Below, piece by piece: positions 1 to 6,515 of a DNA stretch of 9,706 bases. Source of the stretch: Cocleimonas sp. (lineage in GTDB: Bacteria > Pseudomonadota > Gammaproteobacteria > Thiotrichales > Thiotrichaceae); assembly GCA_023145535.1 (NCBI GenBank), contig JAGLDQ010000035.1, positions 1 to 9,706 on the forward strand, written 5' to 3'. Both the position numbers and the translations under genes were made by a program. Every line of letters begins with the position of its first letter. The first letter of the stretch is position 1. The notes under the pieces were generated by a model. It had not been told where the DNA came from and did not search any database. It worked only from the letters and a program-made list of their open reading frames with translations.

Positions 1-776
1 CTAAGGGGTACAAAGTCAGCCACGCAACGCAAGACAGGAATCCATTCGGCTAAGTGTTTGCCCGTAAAAATTCGCCCCGCATGCTCATTTTCAAAGACAC
101 CATCATGAAATAAGACTGTGCCATTGCGACCTGAGCACATTTGCGTCATGACATTATCAAGAATTTTAGTCCCTTGTTGGTTTTGTTTATTCCAATCATA
201 GCCCGACATTTCCCAGCCAATATGGGTAAATCCATGTTGTTTTAAGGCCTTCATGACTTGAGGTTGATCTTTTTGATTAAACCAACCATCGCCATAAGGT
301 AAGCGAAAGGGAATGGGCTTGGTGCTAAAGAAAGGTTCTAGGATTTTTTTAGAACGGGTGATCGTTTGTTGCAATTCAGCAGGTGATAACTTGGAATGAT
401 GATGATGTTCATAGCTATGTGAGCCAATTAAATGGCCTTCACGTTTAATGCGTTTCAATGTTTGACGACGCTGTTGACATAATTGATAGGACTGACAGGC
501 TTTTTGGTTAATGCCTGTTTTGCATTCTTGACGATACGGTTGGCAATCCACTTTGTTTCCTAGCACAAAAAAGGTAGCGGGGATGCGTTCGCGCTTTAAG
601 GTATCTAAAATTTGCGGGGTGACGCTGCCAACCCCATCATCAAAGCTGAGATGCAGTTTAAAACGTTTATCAACAGGGCAGTTATATTGCGCGCGATACT
701 GAGCGCAGTCTTTTGCTAACGCGGCGGCACTGAAAAAGATGCACAGAAAAGTGAGAGTAAAAAGCCTGAAGAACAT
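1..776 (-). CDS. Exported polysaccharide deacetylase (NodB domain), C-terminus outside window
   Basis: This is a carbohydrate esterase 4 / NodB-fold deacetylase that would remove N- or O-acetyl groups from a cell-envelope or extracellular polysaccharide in the periplasm or outside. The first 258 residues are visible and the frame is open to the window edge. Residues 1-21 form a signal peptide ending ALA|K. Motif 1 is SFDDG (44-48, catalytic Asp46 and metal-binding Asp47). Motif 2 is HSYEH (H120, H124), inside a run of four His (124-127). Motif 3 is RLPYG (158-162), motif 4 lies around D194-W195, and motif 5 is LFHDG (222-226). All catalytic elements are intact. An insert between motifs 1 and 2 (about 77-103) carries four Cys (78, 85, 94, 100), which could form disulfides. 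The ATG at 776 has a good AAGGA ribosome site 8 bases upstream. It lies 114 bases after ntrC on the same strand and may be read through from it. The substrate cannot be told from the sequence. Confidence 0.88.
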   Translation of the reverse strand, partial: MFFRLFTLTFLCIFFSAAALAKDCAQYRAQYNCPVDKRFKLHLSFDDGVGSVTPQILDTLKRERIPATFFVLGNKVDCQPYRQECKTGINQKACQSYQLCQQRRQTLKRIKREGHLIGSHSYEHHHHSKLSPAELQQTITRSKKILEPFFSTKPIPFRLPYGDGWFNQKDQPQVMKALKQHGFTHIGWEMSGYDWNKQNQQGTKILDNVMTQMCSGRNGTVLFHDGVFENEHAGRIFTGKHLAEWIPVLRCVADFVPL

Positions 777-890
777 TTTTAGATTCCTTATCATAAAAAA
801 GACAGCAAGCTACTGAATAAACTCGTGAATTGCAAGGAATGAATGGATGAAAGTACAGCGGTTGATCCTATTATTTCCACAAAAATACAC

Positions 891-2303
891 TTATAAGCCT
901 AACTCTTTCATCTTTCGCGCTAAGGTATTGCGTCCCCAGCCCAATAAATCCGCCGCATCTTTCTTTTTACCAGCGGTTTTTTCTAAGGTTGTCTTGAGCG
1001 CAACGGTTTCAAATAAAGGAGTTAATTGTTGGAGCAATTGTGTTTCGCCTTTTTCTAGCCGTCGTTGTATGTCTTGTTGTAGCAATGCTTCCCAGCTAAT
1101 CCCACTATTTTGCAGATACGCTTCTGACTTTAAGTCGGTGGGGAGATCATCCAGTGTAATTTCACGCCCTGTTGCCATGACCATTAACCAGCGACTGAGG
1201 TTATCAAGCTGGCGCACATTACCTTTCCACGGCAGGGTTTGGAGATAATCCGTGACAGCGGTATGCGCCGTTTTGCTTTCAACTTGTAATTCGGTCGCTG
1301 CATTTTTAAGAAACTGCTCAAAAAGCAACACAATATCTTCGCCTCGTTGGCGTAACGGGGGTATTTGTATGCGGATCACATTTAAGCGATGAAAGAGATC
1401 TTCACGGAATAGCCCTTCCTCAACATGCTTTTCCAAATTTTGATGCGTTGCGGCAATCACGCGTACATCGACTTGTACAGGGATATGTCCACCCACCCGA
1501 TAGAATTTCCCTTCCGATAACACACGTAATAAACGGGTCTGTAATTCGGCGGGCATATCACCAATTTCATCTAAAAATAAGGTGCCATGATTGGCCTGTT
1601 CAAAACGTCCTTTACGTAAGGTATGAGCGCCTGTAAACGCCCCTTTTTCATGCCCAAACAATTCAGACTCTAATAAATCTTTGGGAATTGCGGCGGTATT
1701 TATTTCAATAAAAGGCGCATCAGATCGCGGGCTATGGGTATGTAATGCTTTCGCAACCAGCTCTTTTCCTGTGCCAGATTCACCAGTGACTAACACAGAA
1801 ATACTGGATTTACTTAAACGCGCAATCGAGCGAAAGACCGCTTGCATTGCAGGTGACTTTCCAATGATGTCTTGTGATTGTAGCAAAGCAGGCGCGTCAT
1901 TCGCATTGGCTATTTTATCGGTTTGCGTGGAACGATACTGCTCACACGCACGTTGTGCTAAGGCGGCGGCCTCATGAATATCAAATGGCTTAGGAAGATA
2001 CTCAAAGGCTCCTTTCTCATACGCTAAAACGGCACTGTCCATATCTGAATGTGCGGTCATAATAATAACAGGAAGGTCTGGATAGATTCTTTGCACCCGC
2101 TTTAATAACTCAAAACCATCCATTTCAGGCATACGAATATCAGAAATAATCGCTTCAGGACAGTCGCTATCGAGTGCTTTTAATAAGGTGGCCGCCGAGT
2201 TAAAACAGGTCACCTTCATATTCACTTTTTTTAAGGCACGTTCTAGCACCCAGCGTATAGACTTTTCATCATCAACGATCCAGACTGTTTCTTGTTTTTT
2301 CAT
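891..2303 (-). CDS. ntrC: Nitrogen regulation response regulator NtrC (NR-I), sigma-54 activator
   Basis: This is the cytoplasmic enhancer-binding protein that, when phosphorylated by NtrB under nitrogen limitation, activates sigma-54 RNA polymerase at glnA, glnK-amtB and similar promoters. At 470 residues it matches the family length. The receiver domain (about 5-120) has the acidic pocket D11-D12, phospho-acceptor D55 and K105. The central AAA+ domain (about 145-385) has Walker A GESGTGKE (174-181), the sigma-54-contact loop GAFTGA (221-226) and Walker B LFLDEIGD (242-249). The C-terminal Fis-type helix-turn-helix (about 445-470) contains the LLGWGRNTLxRKxKELG pattern that separates NtrC from other sigma-54 activators. 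The start is supported by an AGGAAG ribosome site lying inside the end of ntrB. The ntrB stop and this ATG are 3 bases apart, so the two genes are cotranscribed and probably translationally coupled. Nothing is missing from the functional motifs. Confidence 0.97.
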   Translation of the reverse strand: MKKQETVWIVDDEKSIRWVLERALKKVNMKVTCFNSAATLLKALDSDCPEAIISDIRMPEMDGFELLKRVQRIYPDLPVIIMTAHSDMDSAVLAYEKGAFEYLPKPFDIHEAAALAQRACEQYRSTQTDKIANANDAPALLQSQDIIGKSPAMQAVFRSIARLSKSSISVLVTGESGTGKELVAKALHTHSPRSDAPFIEINTAAIPKDLLESELFGHEKGAFTGAHTLRKGRFEQANHGTLFLDEIGDMPAELQTRLLRVLSEGKFYRVGGHIPVQVDVRVIAATHQNLEKHVEEGLFREDLFHRLNVIRIQIPPLRQRGEDIVLLFEQFLKNAATELQVESKTAHTAVTDYLQTLPWKGNVRQLDNLSRWLMVMATGREITLDDLPTDLKSEAYLQNSGISWEALLQQDIQRRLEKGETQLLQQLTPLFETVALKTTLEKTAGKKKDAADLLGWGRNTLARKMKELGL

Positions 2304-2306
2304 AGC

Positions 2307-3374
2307 TTACTTCCTGATAATCGGTAACAATAAAACAAATCGCGTATACCCTTTCTTAGATTCAAACTCAATCAACCCATTGTGTTTATTTGCCAATGAC
2401 TGGGCAATGGATAAGCCAAGCCCTGTTCCTTCCGCTGAGCCACTCACCATGGGAAAAAAGACTTTATCTTGCAACTCCTTGGCAATACCAATGCCATCAT
2501 CAATGACTTCTAACTGCATCACTAACGGATAGGTTGTATGGTGTAAGGTCAATTGGCGCGATATGCGGGTGCGAAAAAGAATAGAGCCTTTATTTGCAAC
2601 GGCTTTTAGCGCATTAGCGGTAATATTTAGCACGATCTGGATCAGTTGATCTCTGTCGGCCCGTAATAAAGGAATACTCGGATCATAGTCATATTCTAGT
2701 CGTACCTCTTTGGGTAAGTCAGGCCGTATTAGCTTAATGATATAAGCTAATATTTTATGAATATTAATTGATTTAATGTGTTGTTGGCGGGATGACCCCA
2801 ACATACGGTCAACTAAAAGTTGCAAGCGGTCAGCTTCAGAAATAATGATCTGGGTATACTCTTTTAAGTCATCACTGATCAGCTCACTTTCCAATAACTG
2901 TGCTGCACCCCTTAACCCACTCAATGGATTCTTGATTTCATGCGCGAGTCCACGTACTAATATCTGGGTTGCTTCTTGCTCCTTTAATAACTGGTTTTCT
3001 TTTGAAATACGCATTTTTCGATCAATACGTAACAGTTCAATCACAACGCCCTGCAATGCGCCATCAGGTTGATAAGGACTCGCAACACAATCTACAACTA
3101 TCTTTTCATGTAGCGGGAGCGTTTCTAATTTGCATTCAAATAATGCGTGGGATTCATTGTATTTCAAGACATGGTGAAGATGTTGCGAGGTTAATTCCAG
3201 CTGAAATAAATATTGATATGATTTTCCTTCAGCGCGCTGACAGCTTTGGGCAAACAGCATTTCCGCTGCGGCATTCATATAGCGTATACAGAGGTCAGTA
3301 TCCAAAATAATAATAGCGGTGGTGAGCGCTTCGGATAAATCCAGATTCATTTGTATATTATTTTTCTTCTTCAT
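2307..3374 (-). CDS. ntrB: Nitrogen regulation sensor histidine kinase NtrB (NR-II)
   Basis: This is the cytoplasmic kinase/phosphatase partner of NtrC, controlled by PII proteins rather than by a membrane sensor. It has 355 residues and no membrane segment. An N-terminal PAS domain (about 12-115) is followed by a short linker. The HisKA domain has the phospho-acceptor H145 in GLAHEIKNPLSGLRGAAQLL (142-161), the NtrB signature. The HATPase domain has the N box around N250-N254, DDGIGI (292-297), the F-box-like region FFPMVSG (306-312) and the glycine-rich GTGLGLS (316-322). The ATG at 3374 is the first start in frame but has only a poor ribosome site, and a sigma-54 promoter (3387-3402) would place transcription start at about 3376. 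A start at Met9 (3350) is a real alternative. It loses nothing of the PAS core, since the E. coli protein likewise has only about ten residues before it. It is divergent from glnK, the gene for the PII partner. Confidence 0.95.
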   Translation of the reverse strand: MKKKNNIQMNLDLSEALTTAIIILDTDLCIRYMNAAAEMLFAQSCQRAEGKSYQYLFQLELTSQHLHHVLKYNESHALFECKLETLPLHEKIVVDCVASPYQPDGALQGVVIELLRIDRKMRISKENQLLKEQEATQILVRGLAHEIKNPLSGLRGAAQLLESELISDDLKEYTQIIISEADRLQLLVDRMLGSSRQQHIKSINIHKILAYIIKLIRPDLPKEVRLEYDYDPSIPLLRADRDQLIQIVLNITANALKAVANKGSILFRTRISRQLTLHHTTYPLVMQLEVIDDGIGIAKELQDKVFFPMVSGSAEGTGLGLSIAQSLANKHNGLIEFESKKGYTRFVLLLPIIRK

Positions 3375-3386
3375 AGGAAACCGATT

Positions 3387-3402
3387 AGCAATTTTTGTGC
3401 CA
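3387..3402 (-). promoter_or_regulatory. Sigma-54 (-24/-12) promoter of ntrBC
   Basis: Read on the minus strand the site is TGGCACAAAAATTGCT, an exact match to the core TGGCAC-N5-TTGC[A/T]. The GG doublet (3401-3400) and the GC doublet (3389-3388) are separated by the required 10 bases. The predicted +1 is near 3376, only about 2 bases before the ntrB ATG at 3374. Known family logic: sigma-54 promoters need an activator such as NtrC, so this implies positive autoregulation of ntrBC. A perfect minus-strand -10 hexamer TATAAT (3484-3479), with no good -35, could give a basal sigma-70 start further upstream. Confidence 0.85.
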
Positions 3403-3660
3403 GATCACGATAAAATAAGATGAGGTATGACAATTCCTTCCGCCCCTTTACCTACTTGATAATCTCTATTGGATTATGATTATAGTTGTTATTGTAGTGT
3501 CTGCATTTGCTGTGCTAAAAGCAGGCTTTTCTCTGTGAGGCTTTCATGGTTTAGCTCATTGCTTTATCTTTATTGATTGCACTTTGAAATAGAACGAGAA
3601 ATCGCGACCATTATGGTTGAATTGATGGTTTTTTCTGTAAGTTTACTGGCGATTAAATAT

Positions 3661-3685
3661 AACCTTCGCTTGCCAAGGCTAGGTT
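3661..3685. repeat. Imperfect 25-bp palindrome, possible operator
   Basis: The outer arms AACCT (3661-3665) and AGGTT (3681-3685) and the inner arms CTTG (3669-3672) and CAAG (3674-3677) pair symmetrically about C3673. Nine of twelve positions are complementary, with the mismatches confined to one 3-base block on each side. The shape suggests a dimeric DNA-binding protein with two contacts per half-site. It lies about 285 bp upstream of the ntrB promoter and about 345 bp upstream of the glnK start of transcription. No regulator is assigned. Confidence 0.35.
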
Positions 3686-3820
3686 TAAAGATTAATTTTT
3701 TTACTTAAAGATCTGACTAAAGTAATGCTGGAATATCTATAAAAATATTGTCAGTAATGGTCTTATGTTTATCCTTCTGCCTCTGTTTTATATCCATTTG
3801 TACGATTCTTTATTTCGATT

Positions 3821-3837
3821 CGCACTATTTTGATGCG
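3821..3837 (+). promoter_or_regulatory. NtrC enhancer-like site 1
   Basis: CGCACTATTTTGATGCG fits the NtrC pattern GCAC-N7-GTGC with one change in the right half (ATGC). It is nearly symmetric, with CGCA/TGCG arms. It is centred about 202 bp upstream of the predicted glnK +1, a typical position for an enhancer acting by looping. It could also serve the divergent ntrB promoter about 450 bp away. Confidence 0.6.
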
Positions 3838-3851
3838 TTTTTTTTTTGAAA

Positions 3852-3866
3852 GCACTAAAAATGATC
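3852..3866 (+). promoter_or_regulatory. NtrC enhancer-like site 2 (weak)
   Basis: GCACTAAAAATGATC keeps a perfect left half GCAC(T) but has only GATC in place of the right half GTGC. It is 30 bp from site 1, close to three helical turns, comparable to the spacing of the paired sites upstream of E. coli glnA. The spacing is the main support. The sequence alone would not be enough. Confidence 0.35.
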
Positions 3867-4004
3867 ATTTGCCTTTTTACGATTTTCACTTTCTTTATAA
3901 ATTCTCTCCTTCAGCTTCTGTTAATGAATCATCTCCTAACAATAATGTATATAAATCATTGTTATTTATGTCTTATTTTTTTTTATGAAGAGAAGTTGAA
4001 AACT

Positions 4005-4020
4005 TGGCACATTATCTGCA
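4005..4020 (+). promoter_or_regulatory. Sigma-54 (-24/-12) promoter of glnK-amtB
   Basis: TGGCACATTATCTGCA matches TGGCAC-N5-TTGCA with one change (C for the first T of TTGC). GG (4006-4007) and GC (4018-4019) are exactly 10 bases apart. The predicted +1 is near 4031, which gives a 35-base leader with a GGAG ribosome site (4054-4057) 8 bases before the glnK ATG. The NtrC-like sites upstream complete a standard nitrogen-controlled promoter. Confidence 0.9.
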
Positions 4021-4065
4021 CTGATCACCTTGTACAAATAAATTTATCAAAATGGAGATTGCACT

Positions 4066-4404
4066 ATGAAACTAGTGACCGCAATTATTAAACCTTTTAA
4101 GCTTGATGATGTGCGCGAAGCACTTTCTGAGGTTGGGGTTTCAGGTATTACTGTAACGGAAGTTAAAGGCTTTGGTCGTCAAAAAGGACATACTGAACTT
4201 TATCGTGGCGCAGAATATGTCGTTGATTTTTTACCAAAGATTAAAATTGAAGCCGCAGTTGCGGGTGATCAGGTTGATCAGGTCATTGAAGCGATTACAA
4301 AAGCAGCCAATACAGGCAAAATCGGTGATGGTAAAATCTTTGTAAGTAACATCGAACAAACGATTCGCATTAGAACAGGCGAAACTGGGCCAGAAGCACT
4401 TTAA
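4066..4404 (+). CDS. glnK: PII signal-transduction protein (GlnK type)
   Basis: This trimeric PII protein senses ATP/ADP, 2-oxoglutarate and, through uridylylation, glutamine. It binds AmtB at the membrane to close the ammonium channel and adjusts NtrB activity. At 112 residues it has exactly the family length. The T-loop (about 37-55) contains Y51, the uridylylation site, in YRGAEY. The PII signature is complete, including the B-loop TGKIGDGKIF (about 83-92, Walker-like) and the C-loop RIRTGE near the C-terminus. The GlnK name rests on its position directly ahead of amtB under a sigma-54 promoter; by sequence alone it could equally be called GlnB. The ATG has a GGAG ribosome site 8 bases upstream. 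The stop is 14 bases before amtB. Confidence 0.96.
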   Translation: MKLVTAIIKPFKLDDVREALSEVGVSGITVTEVKGFGRQKGHTELYRGAEYVVDFLPKIKIEAAVAGDQVDQVIEAITKAANTGKIGDGKIFVSNIEQTIRIRTGETGPEAL

Positions 4405-4418
4405 AAGGGGAAACTAAA

Positions 4419-5708
4419 ATGAATTTAAAAGCACTACTTGGCTTATTTAGCCTTACCCTGTTAATGCCGACATTGGCATTTGCAGAAGACAAGTTATCAT
4501 CAGGCGATACCGCATGGATGTTAGTCGCAACGGTACTTGTATTATTTATGACCATTCCAGGTCTTTCCATGTTCTACGCAGGGATGGTGCGTAGTAAAAA
4601 TGCGTTATCAACCTTTGTGCAAATTTTTGCAATTACTGCTTTATCAACCATTGTTTGGGTTGTGATTGGTTACAGTATTGCTTTTGGTGGCGAAGGCCCA
4701 TACTGGGGCGGTCTGGATAAGATGTTCCTCAATGGCGTAACCGTTGACTCATTAAGCGGAACTATCCCTGAAACGGTCTTTATGGTTTTCCAGATGACGT
4801 TTGCAATTATTACACCAGCATTGATTGTTGGTGCATTTGCTGAGCGTATGAAGTTCTCTGCTATGTTGATCTTTACCACGATTTGGTTAATTGTTGTTTA
4901 TGCACCGATTACACATTGGGTATGGGGCGATGGCGGCTGGTTAGGGAGTAAAGGTATTCTAGACTTTGCTGGCGGAACTGTTGTTCATATTAATGCAGGT
5001 GTTGCAGGTTTAGTGGCCGCGATTGTGATTGGTAAGCGTAAAGGCTTTGGCAAAACAGCGATGCCTCCGCATAACCTAACTTACACCATTATCGGCGCAT
5101 CCATGTTATGGGTTGGCTGGTTTGGTTTCAATGCAGGCAGTGAGTTAGCCGCCGATAATGTTGCAGGAATGGCAATGGCAGTCACACAAATAGCCGCTGC
5201 TGCCGCTGCATTAACTTGGATGTTCGCAGAATGGATCTTCCATGGTAAGCCAAGTGCGCTTGGTATTGCATCTGGTGCGGTTGCAGGATTAGTTGCCATT
5301 ACGCCAGCAGCAGGTGCTGTTGGCCCGATGGGTGCATTAGCACTCGGCGCTATCTCTGGTTTTGCTTGTTATATCAGTGTTGCAAAACTAAAGAAAATAT
5401 TTGGCTATGATGATTCACTGGATGCCTTTGGATTGCACGGTGTGGGAGGCATAATCGGTGCTTTACTAACGGGTGTATTTGCAGCAACTAGCTTAGGCGG
5501 CGCAGGATTTGGCGACGGTATTGATAGTATGGGTGGTCAAGTAATGGTTCAAGCAATGGGTGTTGGCGCAACGATGCTTTATACGGGAGTTGTGACCTTT
5601 ATTATCCTAATGCTACTGAAAGTAACGATTGGCTTAAGAGTTGCTGAAGAAGTTGAAGTTGAAGGACTTGATACCGCAGAGCATGATGAGAGAGCTTATA
5701 TTCTCTAA
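4419..5708 (+). CDS. amtB: Ammonium transporter AmtB
   Basis: This inner-membrane trimeric channel takes up ammonium and is blocked by unmodified GlnK. It has 429 residues, against 428 for the E. coli protein. A signal peptide (1-22, ending AFA|E) is expected to be removed as in E. coli AmtB, leaving eleven membrane segments. The pore residues are present: the twin histidines H190 (GGTVVHI) and H340 (FGLHG), D182 in LDFAGG, and F237 and S241 in WFGFNAGS. F128 and W169 lie where the periplasmic ammonium vestibule is formed. The cytoplasmic tail has the conserved TIGLRV...EEVEVEGLD...H...AY pattern used in GlnK binding. A GGGG ribosome site precedes the ATG. It is cotranscribed with glnK and ended by the hairpin at 5741. 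No signs of damage. Confidence 0.97.
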   Translation: MNLKALLGLFSLTLLMPTLAFAEDKLSSGDTAWMLVATVLVLFMTIPGLSMFYAGMVRSKNALSTFVQIFAITALSTIVWVVIGYSIAFGGEGPYWGGLDKMFLNGVTVDSLSGTIPETVFMVFQMTFAIITPALIVGAFAERMKFSAMLIFTTIWLIVVYAPITHWVWGDGGWLGSKGILDFAGGTVVHINAGVAGLVAAIVIGKRKGFGKTAMPPHNLTYTIIGASMLWVGWFGFNAGSELAADNVAGMAMAVTQIAAAAAALTWMFAEWIFHGKPSALGIASGAVAGLVAITPAAGAVGPMGALALGAISGFACYISVAKLKKIFGYDDSLDAFGLHGVGGIIGALLTGVFAATSLGGAGFGDGIDSMGGQVMVQAMGVGATMLYTGVVTFIILMLLKVTIGLRVAEEVEVEGLDTAEHDERAYIL

Positions 5709-5740
5709 TCCTGTTTAGGTCGTCAGAAGATGTAAAATTA

Positions 5741-5766
5741 AAGAGAGCCTTGGCTCTCTTTTTTTT
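5741..5766 (+). terminator. Intrinsic terminator of glnK-amtB
   Basis: The arms AAGAGAGCC (5741-5749) and GGCTCTCTT (5752-5760) are perfectly complementary with a TT between them, in practice a C-TT-G loop. They are followed by an uninterrupted T run to 5766. It lies 32 bases after the amtB stop. Confidence 0.92.
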
Positions 5767-5998
5767 GTTAAAAAATACGCTTTGCTGTTGCCCTTTTTTC
5801 TACTTAATGATTTTTTTAGTAGAGCATTTTCATAAAATGATAGCGATGAGGATTGTCAAAAATAGGATTTATTTATAGGTTTTATGCAACCAATTTATCC
5901 GCTATTGCGTAGTTGATTAGTGTGCGTGTTATTACTGGATGCCTACACTCGTTAACTTATTACTCACTTAGATTATTTTATTACCAAAGGATATAAAA

Positions 5999-6301
5999 AT
6001 GGATTCAATAAAAAAAGTATCAGGCATTGCGCTTGCTTCAGCGGCCGCAACACTACTCCTCGCTGGTTGTTCTGCAACAGGCTATTCTTCTGCCGCTAAA
6101 CCAGCGATGAAAGCACAAAAAGCCAGCGTGGGAAAAGTTGAATGTTCGGGCATCCATTCCTGTAAGGGAAAATCTTCTTGTCAAACGGCAACGAGTGGTT
6201 GTAAAGGCTTGAATAGTTGTAAAGGTAAGGGCTGGGTTCCTGAGACGAAAGCTAACTGCCTATCAAAAGGTGGAAAAGTGGGTAAAGCGACTAAAATGTA
6301 A
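5999..6301 (+). CDS. bufA: Bufferin-type metallophore precursor (BufA2-like), with lipobox
   Basis: This is a 100-residue Cys-rich exported peptide precursor, likely modified by the BufB/BufC pair encoded downstream so that cysteines become thiooxazole/oxazolone-type ligands that bind copper in the periplasm (known for bufferins; inferred here). The N-terminus is K-rich then hydrophobic (about 8-21). It ends in a textbook lipobox L-A-G-C (21-24), which predicts lipidation at C24 with S25 at +2 (outer-membrane sorting). The body has six Cys (49, 55, 61, 68, 74, 87). Two repeats, CSGIHSCKGK (49-58) and CKGLNSCKGK (68-77), are separated by SSCQTATSG, and a K/G-rich tail contains NCLSKGGK. The pattern recalls the CxGxNxCKGQ repeats of BufA2-type precursors, not the DUF2282 type. 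An AAAGGA ribosome site lies 7 bases before the ATG. No promoter could be assigned with confidence in the 230 bases upstream. A strong terminator follows. Confidence 0.78.
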   Translation: MDSIKKVSGIALASAAATLLLAGCSATGYSSAAKPAMKAQKASVGKVECSGIHSCKGKSSCQTATSGCKGLNSCKGKGWVPETKANCLSKGGKVGKATKM

Positions 6302-6352
6302 CGCAAACTTTTTATTGGTGAATATTTATTCATTAAATGAATCGTTGCTTAT

Positions 6353-6386
6353 TTTGGGCAGATCATTGGATCTGCCCAAATTTTTT
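6353..6386 (+). terminator. Strong intrinsic terminator between bufA and bufB
   Basis: A perfect 12-bp stem, TTTGGGCAGATC (6353-6364) and GATCTGCCCAAA (6369-6380), has an ATTG loop and is followed directly by six T (6381-6386). It lies 51 bases after the bufA stop and 129 bases before the bufB ATG. It should end most bufA transcripts, leaving partial readthrough or a separate promoter to supply bufBC. Confidence 0.92.
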
Positions 6387-6515
6387 ATAAATAGTGTAGA
6401 CTTTGGTTTAATGGAGAAGTAATACTGCAATGGTGTTACGGAAATCTTTTGAAAAAAATCAAATAGACAAACCGCTTCTATTTTTCAATCAAAATAACTA
6501 GTTCGCTAATTTACT

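Larger units (their letters stand above)
3375..4065. other. Divergent AT-rich regulatory region between ntrBC and glnK-amtB
   Basis: This 691-base stretch has no convincing gene. It contains two outward-facing sigma-54 promoters (3387-3402 minus, 4005-4020 plus). One good and one weak NtrC-like site lie at 3821-3837 and 3852-3866, with a ten-T tract (3838-3847) between them. An imperfect 25-bp palindrome lies at 3661-3685. A weak hairpin followed by six T lies at 3607-3634, and a minus-strand TATAAT at 3479-3484 could be a basal promoter. It is unusually long for a simple shared promoter region, and 3402-3650 is mostly unexplained. An open frame at 3846-4091 crosses the glnK promoter and start and is not considered real. 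Confidence 0.7.

Noticed and set aside
847..1248. 133-residue plus-strand frame opposite ntrC, and other frames opposite ntrC, ntrB, amtB and bufC
   Set aside because: All are antisense or out-of-frame shadows of well-supported genes, with no ribosome sites and no recognisable domains.
3846..4091. 81-residue open frame just ahead of glnK
   Set aside because: It crosses the sigma-54 promoter, the ribosome site and the first codons of glnK in another frame. Its composition (Ile/Leu/Phe-rich, Cys-rich) is what AT-rich noncoding DNA gives, and there is no ribosome site.
5799..5823. Inverted repeat TCTACT/AGTAGA upstream of bufA
   Set aside because: The arms are only 6 bp with a T-rich loop in an AT-rich region, which is not distinguishable from chance.
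6430..6501. 23-codon open frame between the bufA terminator and bufB
   Set aside because: It has no ribosome site at a usable distance and no recognisable features. It is the size expected by chance.
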